DNA of 64,000 nt. It comes from Deltaproteobacteria bacterium. Its GTDB lineage: Bacteria; Desulfobacterota; Desulfarculia; Adiutricales; Adiutricaceae. Position numbers and translations under genes: made by a program. Each line of letters starts with the position of its first letter. The first letter of the stretch is position 1. The stretch spans positions 1-64,000 of the forward strand of contig JAISFS010000116.1 in the NCBI GenBank assembly GCA_031263485.1. The letters are read 5' to 3'. Below are positions 58,841 through 64,000 of the stretch, piece after piece. The notes beneath the pieces were generated by a model, which was not told the DNA's origin, did no database searches, and was given only the letters and a program-made list of their open reading frames with translations.

Positions 58841-59394
58841 ACGTGCCCCCGCTGGCGCGGCGTTCTCGGGCCTGCGGCAAGGAGGCTCTTCGCCGAGTCC
58901 CGCGAACCTACGGCAAGGCGCACCTTGCCTTTGCTAGGCGCATTGACGTTTTAGTGAGGCGCATTGACGTTTTAGTGGGACGCATTGGCGTTTTAGTGGG
59001 ACGCATTGACGTTTCAGTGAGACGCGCCTCAGCCTTTGCGAGGCGCCCTGGCGCTTTGGCAAGGCGCATCTTGCCTTCGCGAGGCGCACCGGCGCTTTGA
59101 GCAATGGGTGCCGATACTTCCGTTTTGAGCGCGGTTGCTCCATGCCTGGAGGGGGGACACTTTCGCTTCGGATGCGGAAACCTTGGCCAGCAGCGGGGAC
59201 GATTCCGCGAATGGCGAGGCTGCCCCGTCAAGTCGCGCCGCCTGAACCGCCGCCGCAATCGCCCTTCGCGGTCGCATCCGGCCGGATCGCCCTGGCGTTC
59301 CGGCTTCGGACGGCTTATGCCGGCGCGTCGCGGCGCACCGGGCGGGATGCCCCCAAAGGCCGGGGATTCCGCCGCGTGGTCAGCGCGCGGGCAC
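58841..59394. other. Intergenic region with 21-bp repeat
   Basis: Contains the 21-bp array below. A short plus-strand frame (58837-59100) has heptad-like repeats but lacks a ribosome binding site; I do not call it a gene. Confidence 0.55.
58938..59023. repeat. 21-bp tandem repeat
   Basis: Four copies of GCATTGACGTTTTAGTGAGGC type; CATTGACG or CATTGGCG begins at 58941, 58962, 58983 and 59004. Confidence 0.9.
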
Positions 59395-59423
59395 TTGACA
59401 ACGGGAAGGAGTTTCCCTACAGT
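59395..59423 (+). promoter_or_regulatory. Promoter of the riboswitch transcript
   Basis: TTGACA (59395-59400), 17 bases, TACAGT (59418-59423), about 35 bases before the aptamer. Confidence 0.6.
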
Positions 59424-59454
59424 GACTTGAGAAAGAGAGCCATCAAAAATTTCC

Positions 59455-59690
59455 CGCATGACCACCGTGTGCCGAGGCGCCCGTTGAGGGCTTAAAAGGG
59501 AAGACAGTCCAAGTCTGTCACGGTCCCGCCGCTGTAACCGGGGAGCGGGGTCTCTTGCGGCCGTAAGGCCGGCCACTTCCTCCGGAGAGGTTTTTGGGAA
59601 CGTCCGGGGGGGGGAAGGCGTGGGACCCGCAGCCACGATCCGGAAGTCAGAAGACCTGCCCTGGCACCGCCGATGTCCCTACGGGACGGC
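59455..59690 (+). ncRNA. Cobalamin riboswitch
   Basis: An adenosylcobalamin-class aptamer. The conserved core is visible: GTGCCGAGG, AAAAGGGAAGACAGTCC, GTCACGGTCCCGCCGCTGTA then ACCGGGGAGC, a GCCACT segment, GGGAAGGCGTGGGACCC, and the B12 box AGCCACGATCCGGAAGTCAG followed by AAGACCTGCC at about 59632-59661. A promoter lies just upstream, and a terminator with a run of eight U residues follows at 59741-59792, so control is probably by premature termination when cobalamin is bound. The first gene downstream is cbiK, 0.9 kb after the terminator. Confidence 0.93.
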
Positions 59691-59740
59691 GCCGGACGGC
59701 GCCGCGCCCTGCGGACGTTAAGGCGCCTCAGTGAACCCGT

Positions 59741-59792
59741 AAAACGGATCGCGGTTCCGTCGCATACTCATGCGGCCGGAGCCGTTTTTTTT
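59741..59792 (+). terminator. Riboswitch expression-platform terminator
   Basis: AAAACGG (59741-59747) pairs with CCGTTTT, enclosing further GC pairing, and is followed by TTTTTTTT. Placed right after the cobalamin aptamer. Confidence 0.75.
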
Positions 59793-60670
59793 GTCCTGTA
59801 AGGCGTTTCCGGCACCGTCGGCCGCGTTTCTGACCGGCGCCTTGAACCTCCGAAGCCCGAAGTGATGCGGCGGGCAATCGCCGGAATCCCCCGGGTCTCG
59901 CGGGGCCCTGGTCGCCTTGGGCCGGACGGGCGTCCGTTCAGGCGCCGGGCGGTCACCGGCAGACGGGTTACGGTCTACGTTCGGCGGTCAGGCGGCCGGT
60001 TGCGGGTCAGCGGTTCAGCCGATGGAGGATCGCCTCGCCCGAGGATCATCGGCGACCTTGCGGGGGTCAGCCGATAGTTTGCCGTGGATAGCCGATATTT
60101 TCATTGGGAGATCGGACGCGGCCCGTTCGGGCCCTCCGATCACATCCCTGGAGGCGGGCCCTGACGCCCGCCGGTCGCGTCGCCTTTCGGATCCGGCGGC
60201 GGCCTTGACCTTATGCCGCCGCGTCCGTCTAGTCCCGGAGGCGCCTAAGCGTCGCCGGGCGCTCCGTCGCATCGCCAGTCGATGTCCACCGCTTCACTTG
60301 TCGAATACACCCAGGCCTTATAGGCCACGGAGCGGACGCGCGCCTCGCTCGTCGGCTCCCCCTCGATCGCCCCCGCCGCCCGGGGCCGGCCCAGCCCGGC
60401 GCGGCGGGGAATTTCGCCGCGGCGCCGTCTCGGCACCGCCCCGCCTGACCGCGCGGGACGGGCGCGAGGGACGCGCGTCCGGCATGCCGGGCAATTCGCC
60501 CGGCTGCGGACCCCTTCGCGCCGCGGTCTCCGCGGATCCTTTCCGGCGGCTTGCCGCGTCCGCGCGGTTTTCCTGCCGGCGTCCATCGCCTATAATCCGG
60601 GCGGACCCCATCCGGCCAACCGCATCGGCGCCCGCCCAGCCTGCACACACACCTATGAGGTGCCGAAAAC
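59793..60670. other. Long gap between riboswitch and cbiK
   Basis: About 880 bases with no supportable gene on either strand. Such a long untranslated stretch after a riboswitch is unusual; it may be decayed sequence from a lost first gene of the regulon. Confidence 0.5.
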
Positions 60671-61714
60671 ATGAAACCGATTACGCTTTCGAATCGTCTT
60701 ATGAGGAGAGACTTAAGCATGATTCCCGTTCTGCTGACCGTGCTGGCGTTCCTGGGCGCGGCGACCCTGGCCTTGCTGGCCTCGGACGCGCAGGCCTTCG
60801 AGCGGAAGCCCCAGAAGCCGGCCATCGTCCTTGCCGGCTTCGGCACCACCGAGGTCGAGGCGCTGGGCGCCATCCTTAACATCGAAAACAGGGTCAAGGC
60901 CGCGTTCCCCGGCTACGACGTGCATCTGGCCTTCACTTCCAACATCATCAGGGACATCTGGCACGGCCGCGCCAACGATGCCGCCTTCAAGCGCGCCAAC
61001 CCGAGCATCCCCGCCGAGATCTACTCCATCAACAACGCGCTGACCGAGCTCGCCAAGATCCAGGAGGAGGGCGCCAGGCTGATCCTGGTCCAGTCCCTCC
61101 ACGTGACGGACGGCGAGGAGTACACCGATCTCGCGAAGCTCGTGGACGCCCTGGACAAGTACAATACCGTGAAGCCGGTCCTGAAGCCCTTCCCGTGGAT
61201 CGGCATCGGCGACCCGGCCATGGGGACCGGCGACGGGCAGCCCCGGTTCATCGACCGCGCCGTCCAGGCCCTGGCGCCGCTGGCCCAGCAGGCCAAGGAC
61301 GCGGGCGCCGTCCTGGTGCTCATGGGCCACGGGAACGAGCACCTGACCCAGAAGATCTACGGGAAGCTCGAGGCCGCGCTCCGCAAGGCCTACGGCCCGC
61401 ACATCTACATCGGCACGGTCGAGTCGCCGCCCCATGCCGCCCAGATCATCGAGGCGATCGGCAAGGTGGCCGACTCCCCCAAGAACGTGGTCATGGCCCC
61501 CCTGATGGTCGTGGCTGGCGACCACGCCCGCAACGACATGGCCGGGGACGAGCCCGACAGCTGGAAGAGCGAGTTCACCGCCGCCGGCTTCACCGTCACC
61601 CCCCACCTGGAAGGCCTCGGGTCCCTGGACTCCTTCGCCGACATCTACGTCGAGCACCTGAAGGCCCTGGAGCCCACCGTCAAGGCCAAGTACGACAAGG
61701 ATCCCAACAAGTAG
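60671..61714 (+). CDS. cbiK: Exported sirohydrochlorin cobaltochelatase CbiK
   Basis: CbiK inserts Co2+ into sirohydrochlorin in anaerobic cobalamin synthesis. The product is 347 residues. The N-terminus is a signal peptide (basic start, then IPVLLTVLAFLGAATLALLA, likely cleaved near ASDAQA), so the enzyme is periplasmic like the CbiKP form known from Desulfovibrio. Family features are IVLAGFGTTEVEALGAI, His144 in LVQSLHVTDGEEY, and the LMGHGNEH block (His220, His224), which match the metal-binding histidines of the family. His98 (IIRDIWHGR) may correspond to the haem-binding His of CbiKP. ATG at 60671 has GAGGTG about 9 bases upstream. A later ATG at 60719 has a better ribosome site (GAGGAGAG) but would remove the basic end of the signal peptide. 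Confidence 0.93.
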   Translation: MKPITLSNRLMRRDLSMIPVLLTVLAFLGAATLALLASDAQAFERKPQKPAIVLAGFGTTEVEALGAILNIENRVKAAFPGYDVHLAFTSNIIRDIWHGRANDAAFKRANPSIPAEIYSINNALTELAKIQEEGARLILVQSLHVTDGEEYTDLAKLVDALDKYNTVKPVLKPFPWIGIGDPAMGTGDGQPRFIDRAVQALAPLAQQAKDAGAVLVLMGHGNEHLTQKIYGKLEAALRKAYGPHIYIGTVESPPHAAQIIEAIGKVADSPKNVVMAPLMVVAGDHARNDMAGDEPDSWKSEFTAAGFTVTPHLEGLGSLDSFADIYVEHLKALEPTVKAKYDKDPNK

Positions 61715-61975
61715 GATCGGGCGGGGGATCCCGACAGGCTGGATCCCCGTACGCCGGATCCCGTCCGGCCTAAAGCGAGGCCCGGGCGGGATCTCGAACG
61801 GCAGGGGCGGCCGCCCGCCGGCCGCCCCACCCTCCCGACATGGCCCGGCAACCGCGCAGGGGCGCAGGACCCTCGCGCGGCCGGCCCCGCCTCAGCCCGC
61901 CGCCGCGCCGGGCCGGGCATGACGCCCGGGACCCTGCGGCCGGCGGGCTTTTTGGTCCTGAAAGTGAGGGCTTCC
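61715..61975. other. Intergenic gap between cbiK and the binding-protein gene
   Basis: 260 bases of GC-rich sequence with several GGCCGG/CCGGCC inverted words. No gene; any terminator is without a U-tract. Confidence 0.4.
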
Positions 61976-63079
61976 ATGAAGACAGCATCCGAACGCGGCG
62001 GCCCCGGCGCAAGCGGGTCCCGCAGATCCGCCGCGCTCCTCGCGGCTGCGGCCCCGGCCCTGGCGTTGCTCGTGGCCCTGCCGTTCGTCCTGTCCCCCTC
62101 CGTGTCGGCGGGCGCCCAGGACGGGGCGGCCGGGACCGGCGCCCGGTCGGAGGCGGGAACGTCATCGTCGCCAGTAGCCTCGGCGGGCGCGGCCATGCCT
62201 GGCGCGGCTTCATCGGCTGCGGCTCAGCAAGCCGTCTCCGGCGAGGCGTCCAAGCCCCTGCGGATCATCAGCCTGTTCGCCGCCCACACGGAGATAGTGC
62301 TCCGCGAAGGGGGGCGCGACAGCCTGGTGGGGATCTCCGAACAGGAGACCTACGACGGCCCGGAAACGGACGGCTGGGACCGCCCGCCCGCCTTTTCCAT
62401 CCATGACGACGTCGAGAAGTTTCTGGCCTTCAAGCCGGATCTGATCCTCGTGCGGCCCCAGCACCTGAACGCCGCCCCGAACCTCTTCGAGACCCTGGAG
62501 GGCACGGGGATCAGGATCTGGTCGCGCCAGATCACCGAGGCCGAGGGACTCTTCGGCTACTGGCAGGAGCTGGGCTCGCTCATCGGTCGTCAGGCCGAGG
62601 CCGAGCGCATGACCGAGGGCTTCAAGGCCGCGCTCGTCCCCTTCGAGGCGAACCTTAACCGCCCCGGCAGGCCCGGGGTGTTCCTGGAGTCCATCCACAG
62701 GGAAATCAAGACATTCACCCCGGACTCAATCCCCGTCTGGATCCTGGGCTATGCCGGGGGCCGAAACGTGGCCTCCGACGCCGAGCCGTCCAGGGCGGGC
62801 TATATTGTCGCCAACTACGGCCCGGAGAGGCTCCTCTCCAAGGCCTCCGAGGTGGACGTCTACCTGAGCCAGGAGGGCCCCATGAACCGGGTCCCCCTTA
62901 GCGAGATCACCGGCAGGGACATCTTCCGGACCCTCCCCGCCGTCAAGAACGGCAGGGTCTTCAAGGTCCCCGAGAACCTCATGTCGCGGCCGACCCCGAG
63001 CCTTCTGGACGGGAGGCGCTATCTGGAGGGCTGCATCCGGGACGGGAAGCCCCCGGCGGACCTGGCGTTGCCGGACTGA
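61976..63079 (+). CDS. BtuF/FecB-family periplasmic binding protein
   Basis: The product is 367 residues. It has a long signal peptide (hydrophobic core ALLAAAAPALALLVALPFVL), an Ala/Gly/Ser linker, then a PF01497-type metal-chelate binding domain: RIISLFAAHTEIVLREGGRD, LVGISEQETY, FLAFKPDLILV, and the C-terminal KNGRVFKVPENL block. It probably delivers a corrinoid or similar chelate to the permease and ATPase at 56.6-58.8 kb. ATG at 61976 is preceded by GAGGGC; an upstream start at 61919 would bury the signal peptide. Same strand as cbiK, 261 bases after it, and likely in the same riboswitch regulon. Confidence 0.9.
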   Translation: MKTASERGGPGASGSRRSAALLAAAAPALALLVALPFVLSPSVSAGAQDGAAGTGARSEAGTSSSPVASAGAAMPGAASSAAAQQAVSGEASKPLRIISLFAAHTEIVLREGGRDSLVGISEQETYDGPETDGWDRPPAFSIHDDVEKFLAFKPDLILVRPQHLNAAPNLFETLEGTGIRIWSRQITEAEGLFGYWQELGSLIGRQAEAERMTEGFKAALVPFEANLNRPGRPGVFLESIHREIKTFTPDSIPVWILGYAGGRNVASDAEPSRAGYIVANYGPERLLSKASEVDVYLSQEGPMNRVPLSEITGRDIFRTLPAVKNGRVFKVPENLMSRPTPSLLDGRRYLEGCIRDGKPPADLALPD

Positions 63080-63127
63080 GCGACCTGCCGGGTCGTAGTC
63101 CCGCTCTGCAACGGTCGAGGCTAAATC

Positions 63128-63330
63128 GCGGCGGCAGGACTCTTTCCCGCGCTGCACGGGACTCGTCTCAGAGCGGCGGCAGGACTCTTTCCCGCGCTTC
63201 ACGCGACTCGCCTCAAAGCGGTGGCAGGACTCTTTCCTTCGCTTCACGGGACTCGCCTCAGAGCGGCGGCAGGACTCTTTCCTGCGCTTCAGGGGACTCG
63301 CCTCAAAGCGGCGGCAGGACTCGCATCGGA
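63128..63330. repeat. 45-bp tandem repeat
   Basis: About four and a half copies with period exactly 45; GGCAGGACTC begins at 63133, 63178, 63223, 63268 and 63313. It lies between the binding-protein gene and the terminator. The unit keeps frame on both strands, but no ribosome binding site supports a protein. Confidence 0.92.
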
Positions 63331-63348
63331 GTGACTCGCCGGAATGCC

Positions 63349-63382
63349 AAAGGCCCGGATCCCTTTGCGGATCCGGGCCTTT
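63349..63382. terminator. Terminator hairpin
   Basis: Perfect 14-bp stem AAAGGCCCGGATCC / GGATCCGGGCCTTT with a six-base loop. It is symmetric and can serve both the binding-protein transcript (plus) and the TPR gene transcript (minus). Confidence 0.8.
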
Positions 63383-63676
63383 CGTGTTCCGTTGTCCGGC
63401 CCGCAATGAAGTTTCATGCTCGATCGCCGCCTCGGGCTCTCGCTGGCCAACAATGAACCGCGCGTTCCCCGCACGGGGGCAAGACCGGCAAGGGTTGCGG
63501 TCGCCGGGCTTGGAGGCTGAGCCGTCGCGCCATGCGCGGCCGGTCCCCTTTATCATGAAACGATTCTTGGGCATCACGGCATTGGGTATGCATCATATTG
63601 CGATGCCCAGAAAGGTTTAATGCGCCGGGGTGTTGATAATCAATATGAACGTGTTGGGGCCGCGCCTCCGGGTTAC
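63383..63676. other. Intergenic gap
   Basis: No gene seen. The less GC-rich part (63550-63660) is the end region of the minus-strand TPR gene. Confidence 0.45.
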
Positions 63677-64000
63677 CTATTGGATCGGTCCGCCCGGCCA
63701 GAAATCAGGCTCTTCCAGCAAAGCGATGATGTCCCTCTCGCGGAGGACGCGCCTCTGTATCTCGTGCGCCTCCCCTCGCCCGCCGGTAAGCTCCAGCGCG
63801 TAGGCGAGGGTTTCGAGGGCTCGCAGCGTGTCCGGGTCCCCCTCGCCCAGGGTCCGCTCCAAGGCCTCCGCCGCCCGGCGGACTAGCGCGATGCCCCTGA
63901 GGCGATCGCCCGCGATGAAGACGGCCAGCCCGAGGTTCATGGCTGAGGCGAGGGCGTCCCGGCTCTCAGGCCCCTGGGCCTTCTCCCTGCTTGCCAGGGA
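63677..64000 (-). CDS. TPR-repeat protein, C-terminal fragment
   Basis: The frame is open from 64000 to the stop at 63677 (107 residues visible), so the gene begins outside the window. The visible part has tetratricopeptide pattern of the kinesin-light-chain type: SRDALASAMNLGLAVFIAGD, ALVRRAAEALERTLGEGDPD, TLRALETLAYALELTGGRGE, ending DIIALLEEPDFWPGG. The first internal ATG (63940) is within a helix and is not a likely start. A decayed relative may lie at about 18850-19460. Confidence 0.75.
   Translation of the reverse strand, partial: SLASREKAQGPESRDALASAMNLGLAVFIAGDRLRGIALVRRAAEALERTLGEGDPDTLRALETLAYALELTGGRGEAHEIQRRVLRERDIIALLEEPDFWPGGPIQ

Noticed and set aside
62726..63577. 283-residue minus-strand ORF with 15-residue repeats
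   Set aside because: Overlaps the binding-protein gene on the other strand and crosses a perfect terminator hairpin; no start signal.

Overview
The window is GC-rich (well above 60% by eye), with a few AT-rich islands. It carries no rRNA or tRNA that I can see. An adenosylcobalamin-type riboswitch, an exported CbiK cobaltochelatase, a two-subunit nitrogenase-like oxidoreductase and DUF4116 mega-repeat proteins fit a strictly anaerobic Desulfobacterota (former Deltaproteobacteria), possibly host-associated. That placement is inference from gene content, not from a marker gene.

Layout. 0-5 kb: a 10-bp tandem repeat, a decayed DUF4116 gene, a repeat-bearing hypothetical protein co-transcribed with ahcY, then an intergenic stretch. 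5-12 kb: mfd, a membrane-anchored YbjN-domain protein and a UvrD/FBH1-like helicase. 12-26.6 kb: two giant DUF4116 repeat proteins (about 1,280 residues each, paralogous, both on minus) flank three small exported or lipoprotein genes on plus and a decayed TPR gene. 26.6-35.3 kb: a gene-poor, decaying zone with a wrecked AAA-ATPase-like gene, a second YbjN-domain membrane protein, and a second AAA-ATPase-like gene that is intact at its N-terminus but lacks the family's C-terminal nuclease part. 35.6-41.4 kb: sbcD-sbcC, with sbcC split by one in-frame amber codon. 42.3-45 kb: an exported formylglycine-generating-enzyme-fold protein and a NitT/TauT-type substrate-binding protein. 46.2-47.9 kb: two tandem genes joining an IS630-transposase-type helix-turn-helix to histone-H1-like basic tails, preceded by 145-bp direct repeats. 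47.9-53.2 kb: a compact operon of nitrogenase-like D and K subunits with an ABC permease and ATPase, behind a leader with its own promoter and terminator hairpin. 54.4-56.3 kb: a DUF808/YedI membrane protein with a very large disordered insert. 56.6-63.1 kb: a metal-chelate/corrinoid uptake and cobalt-insertion region (FecCD permease, ATPase, cobalamin riboswitch, cbiK, binding protein). The right edge cuts a TPR gene.

How the genes may work together. The nitrogenase-like D/K pair, its overlapping permease and ATPase, and the nearby binding protein look like one import-and-reduce module for a small, probably sulfur- or nitrogen-containing organic substrate. No NifH-type reductase is in the window, so one would have to be supplied from elsewhere. 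The riboswitch region couples corrinoid or cobalt status to cobaltochelatase and uptake. SbcCD, Mfd and the UvrD-like helicase are DNA-repair functions.

A trait runs across the window: ordinary proteins (Mfd, SbcD, DUF808, ABC permease and ATPases, the FGE-like protein) carry long Ala/Pro/Ser/Asp-rich extensions or inserts absent from their families, and short tandem repeats are frequent both inside and outside genes. The most novel objects are the HTH/H1-like gene pair, the nitrogenase-like transporter operon and the DUF4116 paralog family.
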